Assembly: GCA_014549065.1 (NCBI GenBank)
Contig: JACDOX010000162.1
Span: 530,196 to 594,195 of the forward strand
Origin: Cardinalis cardinalis
Lineage: Eukaryota > Chordata > Aves > Passeriformes > Cardinalidae
Direction: 5' to 3'
DNA: 64,000 bases
Part shown: positions 13,089-25,688 of the stretch, in pieces
Numbering within the stretch: position 1 is the first letter of the stretch
How the letters are laid out: each line of letters opens with the position of its first letter
Made by a program: the position numbers and the translations under genes
The notes under the pieces: model-generated
What the model was told of the DNA's origin: nothing
Database searches by the model: none
Seen by the model: only the letters and a program-made list of their open reading frames with translations

Positions 13089-16000
13089 GGGCTTCAGATG
13101 AAGCAAGATGCCTTTGATCCTGATGTGTACAATTCTTTCCACACTTTGGAAAGCCAGTCCTACTTCTGTGGCTTGTTGTCCCTGGAAAAGGAGTGGCAGG
13201 GGAGCAACCAAAGCACTGGACACTGGAGAGGCACCAGTGGTTTGGAGGGTTGTGGTGATGTCCAGCAGGCCAAGCTATTAAAATAAACCATTTTGTCACT
13301 GTGTCATCGTGCTTGTAACCTGAAGGGGAAATGAATTAACCATGGAAATCAGAAGAGCCAAATCACAAAACCAGAAGGAAAAAGAAAGGCACCAAAACTT
13401 TTGGTACAGGAAATTGAGATGATTTATTGTTTAATTTTTTGCTGCATAGTAATAATTTTTTGCTTTTATATTAATTTGTAGAAGAATTATTTTCTTCAAT
13501 GTGAACGAGGTAAGGAGGGGAAGTTAGGGAAGCCTTTCATTCTCTTTTTTAAATAGCAAGAAACTTNCAACAAATGACTCCATGGTATTTTATCTGTAAT
13601 GGAAAAGGAACAGATTTCTTTCCTTGTCAGTCATTAATTTTAAAAAGTATTTTATCTTGGAGAGCAAGGAACCTAGTAAAAATTGACACAANTTTTTTTT
13701 TATATTTAAATGCCTTATTATCTTAAAGGGCACAATAATCTTACATCAGGAGACATTCATGTATTTAACACCTCTTCCAGATCTGTGTCTAGCTGGTGTT
13801 TTAATGACTTCTATTATTCTTGAAGAACATAAAGAACTGCTGGAGGAATCTATTCACAGACACAGGGAAAAAAAGTCTGCATTAATTTAACTTTATATTG
13901 GTTTAAGCTTAATAAACTGGCTTATTAAGGCCAACTGATAAACCATGTCTGAATAGAAGGGGTAAAATAATTACCAAAGAAGTATGGAAGCAAAGTACAA
14001 TAATGGGATAAAGATGTCAAAACATCCCTCCTTAAAAGGGCTTAGGAAGTCAGGGAGTATTGAACAGAAAGGGAAAAATAGAAAGGGAAAAATAGAAAGG
14101 AAAAACAGAAAAGGACTGAGATTTCAGTGGTGAAGGGCCTTAAGAGTGAGAGGGTTGAGACCTTGTCTTGCAAGCAAAAGCATCCTCCAAAATTATTTGA
14201 AAGTTTTAATTTGCCCATGAGAGTACATTTTATGGGGTTCAGAAAAGGTGCAAATATTTTAAATAAAATCCCTCCTAATTTATACAACTAGATCTTGTAT
14301 AAGAGTTCATAAGTTTGGAAACTTATGAATTGCCAACGAACATGTAGGTAGTATTTTTTTTTAACAAAATATTTAACTTTTTATCTCTTATACAAAAAAT
14401 CTGTATTTGGAGTCAGGGACATTATTGCTTTAGTCCTACCTCAATTTCTTTTCATCCAGCTGATGCAGGGTCTGTTTGACAGTTTTAAAATCTTATAATA
14501 ATTCTAATGCTGGACTTGCATTTGAAATTATCAGAATGCACTGAAACCAGATCATTAATCTGAAACAATGAGAGGTTAAAAAGTCCTTGAAACTTCCTTT
14601 GCTATGAATAAGACCCATGGATTTCATCCCACCTGCCCCTCTCAGCCTACAAAGTGTTCATTCTCCAGGCTGGTGTAATTAATAATCAACTGTACCCACG
14701 GAAGGAAGTCCCCTGGAGCTGCACAGTTGTGTAATTCCATATGAAATATGGAGATTTGCTCTTGCTCCACCTCCTTTTTCTGAAGGATGAAATGTCACAG
14801 ACAGAATTTCCTAATGCCACGTCCAAACTTTTGAGTTTTTCAGGCAACTGATTGTAGCTGGGGATGGCTGCTTTGCCCTGGTTTTCTTGGCTCAAGAAGC
14901 TCCTGAGNGTCACAATCATGTTTTTTAAAAGGACTAAACCTACACATCTGGAAACTGAAAATTTATTTAATTATAGATAAAGCTTTGGCCTTTTAACAAG
15001 GAAAAGTTTTAGACATAACAGTCAAAATGTAGGGGTTGCAGATTTGTGCTTCCAGCAGTATTTAGAATGTACNTGAAGGATGCTGAGTTTCTCTTGCNTC
15101 TCAGNCATGGCAAAGATATGTGCTGTTTAGTTTGGTCATACTTTGAGGCTATTCATATGGAATTTAATGAATTAGATGTCGATAAAAATATTTTTTGTTT
15201 CCACTTTTTGTACACTGGTCATTGGCTACAATACTGAGTTTTGAATTAAAGCATAAAAATTAATGAAAAAACTGTTGTTTTGTATCGTGTCCCCCCCTTT
15301 TTTGTTGCTGTTCACTGTTTGCAGGTTTTTAATTGTAAAAGATGCTGTAGATGAAATTTTTCTCCTTAGCATTGCTGTCCTATTTTCCCTGTGATATCCC
15401 CAGGGGATCTAACATGAGTTTAAGTAAGTCCATTTTTTTCTCGACTGACAGAGCAAATGTTCAGATGCTTTAAAATTTAAAGAGCAAAATGTAGGCATGG
15501 GTAAATCAGCTCAGAAGAGGTAGGAAATTCCCATTCAAGCCAAACAGTCTTCTTTTGGTTTGTTTGCTTGCTTAATTCTCCTCGGTTCTGTTTGCTTTTA
15601 ATTTCCCATAAGGATGTTGCATTTTGAGAGCTTGGCATTCCCAATATCCTTCACTATATCTAAAACCTTCATGTTTAATCAGGGACTTGCAAGCAGAAGG
15701 AAGAATGATGTGTGAACTTTGCTAGTGAATACACCTATGGGCACAGGTCGTCTTGCATGAAAATAATTTTCATGGCTGAATGTTCATTAATATTAATGAG
15801 GTAACACAGTTGCTCTGTATATATGAAAGAATATTCTCCTTTTCAAGGACGTTACTTATTTGAAGAAGAGCTACCATTGTAAAAAAGTTTGGTAGCTGCA
15901 CAAAGCNGTTCAGGAAGCCCAAAAGTGAGTTACTGAAGATTTTTATATGCATTTTCTGTTCTATGCAGTTTGAAATAGTTTATATGGAAAAAAATGTAGT

Positions 16001-16239
16001 GAGGGTCTTTGAGGGTCATTGAGTTGACACCTTCAAGTAGTCTGAAATCCATANTCTTGTGTGGAGTAACTTGAAATTTGCTCTAAATGGCATTATTGAT
16101 TTAAAGTTCGAGTTCTTTGAGGATAAAAAGAGTCCAAGATATTTTGAGGATGACATTTTGCCGTGGTCCTAACTTTGTTGCATCCACCAAGGATCGTGGT
16201 TCTCCCGTCTCGCAGTCCTTCCAGTGCCTGGGCAGAGAT
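13089..16239. other. AT-rich noncoding DNA upstream of CpG island
   Basis: It contains the purine repeat at 14.07 kb. No exon or TE is recognised. Confidence 0.65.
14066..14114. repeat. Purine-rich 15-bp tandem repeat
   Basis: Three imperfect copies of agaaagggaaaaat on the + strand, polypurine on one strand. Confidence 0.75.
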
Positions 16240-17194
16240 CGAGGCTGGGAAGGGGTGTGTGAGATCCAGGGCGTGCCGGGACAGCCTGCGGTGCTTTGGG
16301 CTGCCCTGCCGAGCCGTGGCTGCCCCTGGAAGCAGGTGCGGGACGGTTCGGAAGATGCGGGGAGCCGGCAGCAGCAGCAGCGGCGGCGCAGCCGGAGCGT
16401 GCGGGACCCGCACATCCCTGCCCGCATCTCCAGCCGGGATCGCCCCCGGCTCCACAGCCGTGCCCCCCGCACGCTTGAGTTGAGCCCGGCGCCTTCCATT
16501 CCTTGGGAAGCCGCCGTGTCGGGAGAAGTTTCTGACGGAGCCGCTCACCCCCAGCAGCCGCAGCAGCGGAGCCTCCGACAGCCGCCCCATGCCGGGATGC
16601 TCCCGCCCAGCTGAGCGCGCTCGGGCCGGTCCCGGGGCAGCAGGATTAAAAAAAAAAAACAAAACCAAGAAAAGGAGTGTGCGGGCAGCGGTGCTGCCTG
16701 AGGGTTGGCCTGTGACAGTCCCCGGCGCCCCGCTGGCCGCGCAGGTACCCCCGGCCCGCGGCGCGGAGCGGGCACGGCCGGGGCGGGGACGCGGCCCTGG
16801 GCGGGAGCGGCCGCTGAGGGCGGCGGGCGGAGGGGGCGGCCCGGGCGGCGAGGCGGGCGCTGCCAGGGCGAGCCGGGGGGCGGCTCCCCGCACCGGCCCC
16901 CCGGGAAACGCGGCCCCAGCGAGCCCGGGAGAACCGGAGGAGACGGCGGCGGTAGCGGCGGCCGGTGCCGGGGGCATCGCGGCGCTGCCCGGTCCGAGGG
17001 ACNGGCGCTGTGCCCCCCTTGCAGGTGAACCGGGGCGTGAGGGGAGGGGCGGCGGCCGCGGGACCCCTGAAGGGCTCCTCTGAGCTCCGAGGCGGAGTTT
17101 CGGAGGCGCATCCCCAGCCCCCGGCTGAGGCGGGAGGTCCGGCTGCTCCATCCAGGCAAGCGGCACCTCCTGCCCCGGCTGCCGAGTGCGGATG

Positions 17195-17263
17195 GGGCGG
17201 TGAAGGGATGGGCAGGTGGCGGTGAAGGGATGGGCAGGTGGCGGTGAAGGGATGGGCAGGTGG
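17195..17263. repeat. 22-bp minisatellite running into assembly gap
   Basis: About three tandem copies of the unit ggtgaagggatgggcaggtg plus gc stand immediately before the gap at 17264. On the far side (17614-17630) the sequence resumes as a gggat pentamer repeat. The array probably collapses or extends inside the gap. Confidence 0.85.
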
Positions 17264-17613
17264 NNNNNNNNNNNNNNNNNNNNNNNNNNNNNNNNNNNNN
17301 NNNNNNNNNNNNNNNNNNNNNNNNNNNNNNNNNNNNNNNNNNNNNNNNNNNNNNNNNNNNNNNNNNNNNNNNNNNNNNNNNNNNNNNNNNNNNNNNNNNN
17401 NNNNNNNNNNNNNNNNNNNNNNNNNNNNNNNNNNNNNNNNNNNNNNNNNNNNNNNNNNNNNNNNNNNNNNNNNNNNNNNNNNNNNNNNNNNNNNNNNNNN
17501 NNNNNNNNNNNNNNNNNNNNNNNNNNNNNNNNNNNNNNNNNNNNNNNNNNNNNNNNNNNNNNNNNNNNNNNNNNNNNNNNNNNNNNNNNNNNNNNNNNNN
17601 NNNNNNNNNNNNN
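17264..17613. other. Assembly gap (350 N) inside CpG island
   Basis: Unresolved bases between a 22-bp minisatellite and a gggat pentamer run. The gap is probably caused by repeat and GC content. Confidence 0.99.
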
Positions 17614-18473
17614 GGGATGGGATGGGATGGTGAGCTGATGGGGAGGCGGCCGTGAGGGGAGGGGGCGCGGTGAGGGCCGGCCGGGCCGGTGCAGGGGGAC
17701 CCGGCGCTCACTGTGGGGCGGGCGGGAAGCCTGACGGGGGCACAAGGGCGTCCCGGCTTCTTCGCACTGAGGGGAGAGGGCAGGGAATAAGGGAGGATGT
17801 GAGGAAGAGAGAGCTCCTCTTACGCTGTCTGTAGGACCGAGCAGCAGGGTGAGGTAGGAGAGGGGAATATGAGTGTGGATAGCAGGAAAGTGCTTCCTAA
17901 GGGCTTCCTGCAGTAGTAAAAGCAGTGGGAAATTGAATCAGGCCTTACTCTGTAACACAGGAAGAGTCACACAACCTCCCTGCAAGAGACTGAATGCATT
18001 GGTGAAAGGATTCTTCTCCTGAAAGTTTTTACGTCCTTGCCTATTTTCTATCTTCCCTTCCCCTCCTGTAGCCTTGGCTCTGTTTAAGTCCTCTCAGAAT
18101 AACCTGCCTTGTTGAAGGGACTCTCTGTCAGGGGAGAAAAAAAAGTCTTTGAAAACAAACGCTATCTTTGTTTAAAGCTATTTGTGGATCAAGGTTGTGA
18201 CTTAACTGTGAAAGAGAATGGCTCTCCCTTGCTTACATTAAAAACACAATAACACATTAAAACAATTCGAATCTGGGTAGGTAACTGGGCTGAAGTGCAA
18301 TTCAGCAGAGTGAGACCTTANTGCAGGTTTTACAGTACCTCAACTCTCTGGTGAATCAATAAATAATTAGAAGTGGGTCTTTTCTTTTTGTGTGTTATTT
18401 GAAGAAATTCTTCAGGCTAGAGGTGGTAATTGATAATACTTTTAATCTCTCCCACTTTCTTCCTGAGGCCTGT

Positions 18474-18527
18474 AGCTATGATATTTAAAGTCCTTTTCAA
18501 TCCAGACCATTCTATAATTCTATGATG
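18474..18527 (+). mobile_element. CR1 LINE 3' terminus
   Basis: About 54 bp reading tatttaaagtccttttcaat, ccagaccattctataa and ttctatgatg. This is the CR1 3' end with its terminal ATTCTATG-type octamers. Only the extreme 3' end is recognisable. Confidence 0.75.
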
Positions 18528-19934
18528 CACAGGTTTAGATGTAAGACAGCAAGAAAAGNGTGAAATATGGATCCACCCTTTCCAAGATCCCGTGCTGTTT
18601 AAAAGTTGCAGCTACGCTCTGAGCTGGGGTACCTGCTGGTAAATGTTTGCATTTGTTGCTGGATGCCACCACTTGTTCCCAGTCCCAAATTTGATGGGCC
18701 ATATGGTCTTACATCTAGCAGGTATAAGAACTTACATATATCATATATTTGTAATAATTTTGTGCAGGCAGGTACAGAAAATCCAAACTATAAAGCAGCT
18801 TTGGGGTTTCTTCTCTAGCCACAGTGATTAGCCTGGAAGAATTAAAGCTGCAAAAAGTAGCAGCTGAATTCAGGTAGGGAAGCCTGAGCACTGGCCAGAA
18901 AAAGTGTTACTCCTGCACACCTTTTCTAGGTGTCCTGCTGTAAACTAGAATTAAGAGCCCATGAAAATCCATCTGAGGGAGGGGTGCTGCAGCTTTAGGA
19001 AGTGTCTGTCAGAGGAAGGCTGGGAATTGGGGTGCTCCTTTTCCAGTTCTCCAAAGAAAGTGAATTATGCAAGAGACTCCACTGGCTCGATCAAATTTCT
19101 GTCTTCAGTTTCCCTGTGAGGCTTGAGTTTCACNGCTGCTGTTCTGCTGGGGGCTGGAGGAGTGTTCTCAGTGTCAGAGAACTCCGAGTTTCCAGAGAAG
19201 CCCCTCAGAGCCCCAGCATGACGTAGGTCATCCCATCAAACTAGTTTTCCATTAATTAAAAAAGTAGGCACCCTAGATAGCATGAACTCCTTGGTGAGGA
19301 TAGTGGAGAGAAGTTATTTATCTTCAGCCTTTTAATCCTTTCCTCTTTGTGACCTTTGCTTATTTCATCTGTGTTAGTTATTCACAGCTCTGGCAGACCT
19401 GAAACAGCTTTGCTGAGACCTGCAGGAGAATCACTGCTCTATTTTCTAACTTCTCAATCTTGTCCTAATCAAAAATGTAAATACATGCATAATGATTTGC
19501 ATGTCATTAACTTCCAAAAAACACCCTCATGCTAAAATCAGTGNTTTTTGAAACCCAGTTTTCCTGCCTGCCTGAGAAGTTACACCTGGAATTCGCAAAC
19601 CACAAATTCGAGAACATAAACTGCTTTCAGCACTGCTGTTTNCTTTCTGCTTTATTTTTTCTTTTCCATTCCATCCAGGGAAGAACAATAAACTAAAAAA
19701 ATACGTTGATAGTAATTTTTGTAATCAGTTTCTTTCTTCATTTTCATACTGAAGGCAGAAATAGTCTTCATATTCAACAGAAAGTTTTAAAATTAAAAAT
19801 TAGCGAAGTTGGTGTGGTGTATACTCACTGTACACTCATGTGATCATTTATGAGCAGAGCATTTAACACATTCCAGAAATTCCAGAGAAATGTGGATGGG
19901 AGCTTGCAGATTTCGAGGAATACAGGGAAACCAG

Positions 19935-20235
19935 GAGCAAACAGCGTCCTTTTGAGCCGGGCTGGCAGCGTGGCCGCCCCTGGGTTTCGGTTTCCCTGGC
20001 ACAGAGTTTGTGCGTGAGCTGGAGGATCCGGCTGGGAGTGCCTGCGTGGAGCAATCGCAGCCCGGGATCCGGCGCGGGCGCTCTGCCAGCAGTTTGCAGG
20101 AGCGTGGTTTTGCCTGATGTCGGGGATGCTGGGAAGGAGCATTCCCGGGCTCTGGCTGCGGAGGTGCTGTCGCTGCCGCCTCGCAGAGGCTGAGTGCGCG
20201 CGTCTGACGGGGGAGCCGCTGCACATTTCAGGATG
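19935..20235. promoter_or_regulatory. Small CpG-rich patch, possible alternative promoter
   Basis: About 300 bp with many CpG dinucleotides stand out from AT-rich flanks, 2.1 kb downstream of the main island. Frames across it are open on both strands, but their translations resemble no protein I know and are what GC-rich DNA gives by chance. It may be a shore element or a second transcription start. Confidence 0.4.
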
Positions 20236-23200
20236 AGCAGACGAGGTCGAGTTCCCGTTACAAACCCAGGGCCTGGAATGTGCCTTTGCTATGCATGGCT
20301 TGCCCAGAACTCGGGGCTTGTTTTAATAGGCTGCCTTCGAGTCAGTGAGTCTGGGAGCCAGCACAGGGTTACCCTGGATCAGATGCCAGAGCGTGTAAGG
20401 GCTCTCCCTCTCTGGGAAAGCTTTGGAAACGGGATTAATAGCAGTGCTGCCAAACCCCGTGTGCTGCTGGATGTGTTACACTGTGGTTACAAACACGAAA
20501 TCCNTTGGGAGCAAACAGAAAGTGCCACTGCTATTCAGTGGAGCAGCTTGAACATGTCCCTTCTTTCAGGAAGGAGGGGAAAACAGTGTGCAGCAGTTCT
20601 GTTGATACAAAGAAAGGATCTAAATAGCAAGATAAAANGTATGGCAGACTGTGGATCAGCTTGAAGTTCCTGTCATATTTGAAAAAGCATTTTGGATTCT
20701 ATGCTAGGACACAAGCAGCTGTCTGATGCCTGAGATATGTTTCACGCTCAACACTGCTTCTAATGAATTTTGTGTTAAAAATCAAAGGTGTATGATCTCC
20801 CACTTAGAAAAAAACCCCATACGATTTTTTAGAAATCAGTTAGGACACTGTGATGAGAAGAAGCAGGAGAGGGCAGTGCACCCGTGCTCACTCCCGGGCA
20901 TGGACTCTCCTGCTGTAGCATGTGAGGAATGTGCATTGTGTTCAGGACACTGGGAGCACCCAGGAGGATCTCGGTAGCTGTGCATGGTTGAGCGATGGGA
21001 TGCNTAATGAGGGGGTGCTGAGCTGTGCGCTCAGCGTTGTGCCAGCGCCCCCTCACAGGCACCAGAGACTGTGACTGCCNCCACAGTTCAGTAAAATAGG
21101 CCAGTGGCCCTGCTCCATCCCCAGGGCCAAGAGGCACAGCTCCCTCCCACGTGCTGAGCTCGCTCCTCTCCAAAACAGAGTGCAGCTGACCGGGCTGGCT
21201 GTGCCCAGACAAAGGGTGGGACTGACCAGACTTGCTGTCAGAAATGGAGCCTTGAAATTCCTGTTTTTGGGTTCTAAATATGGCTCATCTGGGTTTTGGT
21301 AGCACCATTACACTCCACCTCATACACCAGCTCATCACTGCAATTTCACTCACAGTGCATGAGTGCTTTTGTTTAATTAAACTTTACTGAAAAAATATCA
21401 GCAGTGACAACATGAGAGAATTGTAATGAGATGCAGTTGGAAATATACTTCTGGGACTAACATCCTGTCAATTACAAACAGAGGATGTTTACTCTGTCTG
21501 AGTAAATTTTGAAAGTGAACCTCAGAAAAGCAGTTAGTTAAACTCTGAAGCTGTGAAACCAGCATCTTAAACTTTAAATGTAAAGTTCAATCACCAGAGT
21601 GTAACAGAGAATACATTCAACCGTCATTAATCTGACGTCTTATCAAGATACTTCTCCTTTAATTTGCATTATCACTTCAATATAAATATTTCAAATCATC
21701 CAGCCATTCCACTGTAATGAATTTTACCTGTGGATGTGAGAAGAGACTGTGCATCTTGAATAGTTTGAATTCTGCAGATGATACTTTCACATTGCTGTGT
21801 CTGGTAGGGAGATCTGTTCCNGGNTCATTTCTCATAGCTGGTGGTAGCNGCTGGAAAGAAGCCCNGCCAGATTACTGAGGGAAAAATGTAGGGGAGGAGA
21901 AGGAAGAAAGAGGGCACATATTAAAGGAAAAGAGAAGTAGAGATGGAGAGAAATGACCAAGAGTAATTCATAAATAGGGATAAAGTGTTTGCAGTGGAAA
22001 AGGCAACAAGTGTTAGATAAAATCCTTAAACCACCACATATTTAATNCTGCTGGTAAAAGAATCTCTGCTTCTAGTGGAAAACTGATGTTTCTGCTTCTC
22101 AACCATGTAACAAATATAAAGTAATTTCCCAAATTTAGCTTTACTCCAAATACAGCCTTTTGGCTTCCTGCATTTCTGATTGAACTGGTGCTCTCTTTCT
22201 TCATTAGGCTGTAAAAGTCACGGTCAGTCANTTTTGCCCCTGCAAATCTCTGATGTTGCCTTAGGTGTAAAACATTCTCCCTATCTTGGGGAATATTTTA
22301 AAAGTCTTGTCTCAGAATTTTTTACTAAGAAAGCTGGACCTGTGTCTTGGTAACTTGAGGTGTCGCTGATGGTGTGTTTATATGCCAGCTCCAACATAAT
22401 TTTTAACCAGAATCTTCAATTGAACAAGGTGCACAATGAAAGAATTTGAAATAAGACTTTAGAAAAGCCTGAGCACAGATCCCATGAAACCAATATTAAA
22501 TGAGGGCTGATGGCAGACACTGTGATGTGCAGTGGCCTGGTAGTGAATTATGTTGATGTCCCTCATATATTTTGAAAGCAGCTTTTCCAGGGAAAGAGAG
22601 TGATGTGAACAAGCTGTGTCACTGGGAACCATGCTGAGTTTTGCTTAAGTCACATTTGGATTAAAATTGATGTGTACCAACACTTTTCCATCTTCCTGCT
22701 ATTTTCAAATATTTTACTGTCACACATGGAGATATTTTTCAATTCATCAAAGTCCAGTGCACTGAGTTCCTCCACCACAGAACATTCCCACCTGAGTCTT
22801 TCCCACTCCCATGCTGCAGATGGAGAAGAATGGGACAGCTGGCCCTGCTGGTCACCTTCTCCCCAGATCTGATAGAAAATGAAGTGTATTAAAAGCTGTG
22901 CCACTTGCCAGCCTCTGGATTACCCCAGGGCACNTCCTTACAGCTTAGATACTTCCAGAGAGGGTAAAATTAAACCCATCAGGTGAGTGGCCTGTGGAAA
23001 TCCTCCAGCAGGTCTTTCAGGCCAGCTGCTTTCCTCTCAGAGCCCCCAGAGCATGGCATTGCTGGAGCAAGCTCAGCAGTTCCACCCCTTAATTTAGCCT
23101 GGCGTGTGTTGATGTCTGTGGCCATTGCTCCTGACAGCAGCTTCTGGAGCACACTCTAAAGGACCCTGGCTGTAGGAAAGCATCCTGGCTTCTGAGATGA

Positions 23201-25192
23201 TCTCTATCCAATTAGACAACATTCTCCTAGGACAGGACCAAGTGTAGCACATTGCTATGAGTTTTGTTTCTGTGCATTACTTTAATGATGCTGCTATCAG
23301 TGCAGTGGACTGGACAATTTCTGTCTTCTCCAGGAAATACTGGGANAGGGTTTTCTGAAGGATGCTACAGCCTGAAAAACATAAGCCAGATGATACCCAT
23401 TCCTACTGCTGCTGCTCACCTACCCTTTGTTACTCTCTTTGGGTCAGACCTGGTAAAGATGAANAGTTTCAAGTGGAATGGCAGTTTTTTGGTAGACAGG
23501 TCTATCTTCCTGTCTGCTGCAGGTTATAAGGATGTAATTCCTATTAGGACAAGCAGGATGTGCCAGCTGTGGGTTCCTGAGGGAAGGAATGGAGCTGTTN
23601 TTCTTGCCATCTCTCTGAAATAGGCCTGAAAGCTGCTTGGGAAGTCAGCAGTTCACAGAAATGTAATGCTTTCCCTGCTCTTTGCTTCCAGCCCTGTTCC
23701 AACCCCTTGGATCCATTCTGTCCCCATTGGAACCATCCCACCAGGACAGAGGAGCAGGCTTGTCCTCGTGGGCGCCTTCGGAACCGCTCCGCTCCTGGGT
23801 ACAGAGGTGAGGCCACAGGGGGCAGAGAGGCTTCTCACAGGGGGGAAAAGCCACTTCAGGGTCAGCAATGCATATCCCTCCTGGCCTTTCACCCCACAGG
23901 ACTTGACTCACACCTGTGGGTGCTGGTTTTTCCCTGTTTTCTGCAAAACTGAACTGAGCTCACCATTTTTCATGTGTTATAGAGGGCAAACGCGAACTAC
24001 TTTGCTGTCAGCATAGCGTTTACCTGATAGTAAAGATCACTCTAAATGAAAATTTGACAATGTTATCATGGAGCAGCTTAACTTCTGGCAAATTCTGCTT
24101 TTTTCCTCTGGCCTTTGCACTTGTAGAGTCAGGTCTGAAAAGTGTGTCACTGTGAATACCACTTTGCTGGTCAGTCAAGGAAACTGNATGTGCAGGATAA
24201 AGCCAAGTGAAATTTTTATACTTCAGAACCCAGGGAAAACATTTGATAAACAAGAGTGTTTATTTTCCCTACGTGGAGGTCCTCAGCTGGTGTCAGCAGC
24301 TCTGCTGGAGTTGGTTATTTATGCCAATATTCAGACTTCAAANCTGCAAGTGTTAATGCAGAGAGCTGCCCTTAAATGCCACATGGAAGAAAATATGTCA
24401 AGGTCTGTAAAAGATTCATATCACAAAAAAGCAGTCCAAGGCAGTATTTTGCTTTTCTCTTCTTTTTTCTGTTCCCTCCCTATGCTATCCCAATGACACT
24501 GTATTCTCAGTTTTTCTCCTGAGGAGAGTGATATTTCCCACACAGCTGTGTGATGTCAGTGCAGTGCCTGATATCCCACGGAGCTGGATCATCCCATGGG
24601 CTCTGCTTTGTTTACCAGGGGATTGTATTTTTAATCCCAAATGTTTGTGTATCACAGTGTTGGTGACTGGTGCCTTTTGCACTTCCCCTTCTATAGAGAA
24701 CATGATCTTCATTTTTAATGAGTTCCCAAAATAAACACCTTCTTATGTTTCAAAACACAAAAGAGAAAAAGGAGCCTTTTTCAAANCTTAACTCAAAACT
24801 TAAATATTTCCTTGAAATTTTCTCTCCTGGGGTAATCCACCTGTTTGATATGACTTTTTCTTTTGTCAACAAAGCTGGGCTAAAACTTTGAGGATGTCTC
24901 TGAAACTTTCCTCNCATGAGACTTCAGATTGACAAAAAAGGTACAAAACTTCATGAACTTAAACTCATCAAATTGTGTATTGCTCCCCTTTTTGCAAGGC
25001 TTCCTTACTTGCCAAACCAGATGGGACAAAATACTGTGCAAATTATGCTGAATGTGGTGGTTTGTCTCTCAGTAATACCTGTTTAGGAGAAAATGCATGT
25101 TGAANTTTTTGGGTACAGTTTGCTCATGCTCATGACTTCTATTCAGTGTGGCAGATATTGTGTAGTACAAAATGACATGTGCAATATTCATT

Positions 25193-25224
25193 TCGTATAT
25201 TAATTTAATCGTATATTCATTTAA
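25193..25224. repeat. 16-bp tandem duplication
   Basis: TCGTATATTAATTTAA at 25193 is followed directly by TCGTATATTCATTTAA at 25209, with one mismatch. Confidence 0.85.
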
Positions 25225-25640
25225 TTGATATTTACTGATATTAAGAATCTATAATTTTTAACTTAAACTGAAAATAATATCCTACTGAGATCTTCAGATA
25301 TCAACATTTCCTTACTGGTNAGCTGGAAGTGTGAAATGGTCCTGTGAAGTATAATCTAAATAAAAACTTTTCATAATGTATACTCCATATCAGTGTAATT
25401 ATTAACCCAAGCCTTGCTCTGCAATGTTGCTGCAATTGCTGTTTTTATTTGTTTCCTTCCTAGCCCTCTTAGCAGTTGGCTACAGCTAAGTATAATTGTT
25501 TATGAAATTGCTGTTCAGTATTTCAGCTTCTTTCCAATCTGTCAGCTTCTGCTTTGAAAATTACTTTGTCTCTTTAAAATTAAAATTAAAAACCTGCTTG
25601 ACCTACATGGTAGTTTTAGCTTTTCAGTTTGAAATCTAGA

Positions 25641-25688
25641 TTTTTTAAAAATTTTTCTTTTTTTCTTCCTCTTTTTTTTTCTTTTTTG
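25641..25688. repeat. Long pyrimidine (T-rich) tract
   Basis: Almost pure pyrimidine for over 45 bp, followed by gtaaacag. It resembles a polypyrimidine tract and acceptor, but no donor-bounded exon follows. Confidence 0.6.

Larger units (their letters stand above)
16240..17800. promoter_or_regulatory. CpG island, candidate promoter (possibly SHANK2)
   Basis: Base composition changes abruptly from AT-rich to strongly GC-rich with dense CpG, and returns to AT-rich after about 17.8 kb. GC boxes are plain, for example GGGCGGGG at 16781 and others near 16833 and 16851. No TATA box is seen, as is usual for CpG-island promoters. Possible splice donors at the 3' side of a first exon are CAG|gtaccc (16744/16745) and CAG|gtgaac (17024/17025). 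The second is also preceded by a pyrimidine tract and could be an acceptor. A CAG/CGG triplet stretch lies at 16368-16386. The island is 30 kb upstream of the SHANK2 start on the same strand with no other gene between. SHANK2 first exon, an unrelated gene or a bidirectional promoter all remain possible. A 350-bp gap interrupts it. Confidence 0.7.

Noticed and set aside
16093..17745. Very long minus-strand open frame of about 550 codons in the CpG island
   Set aside because: It crosses 350 N and consists of Pro/Ala/Arg/Gly-rich residues expected from GC-rich DNA. No domain is recognisable.
19825..20664. Open frames of 126-156 codons on both strands around the second CpG patch
   Set aside because: Overlapping opposite-strand frames in GC-rich DNA with no similarity to any family I know; a chance effect of low stop-codon frequency.
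22944..22985. CAG|gtgagt donor preceded by ttacag, a possible micro-exon
   Set aside because: The acceptor is weak and the segment short. Single good donors occur by chance in this much sequence.
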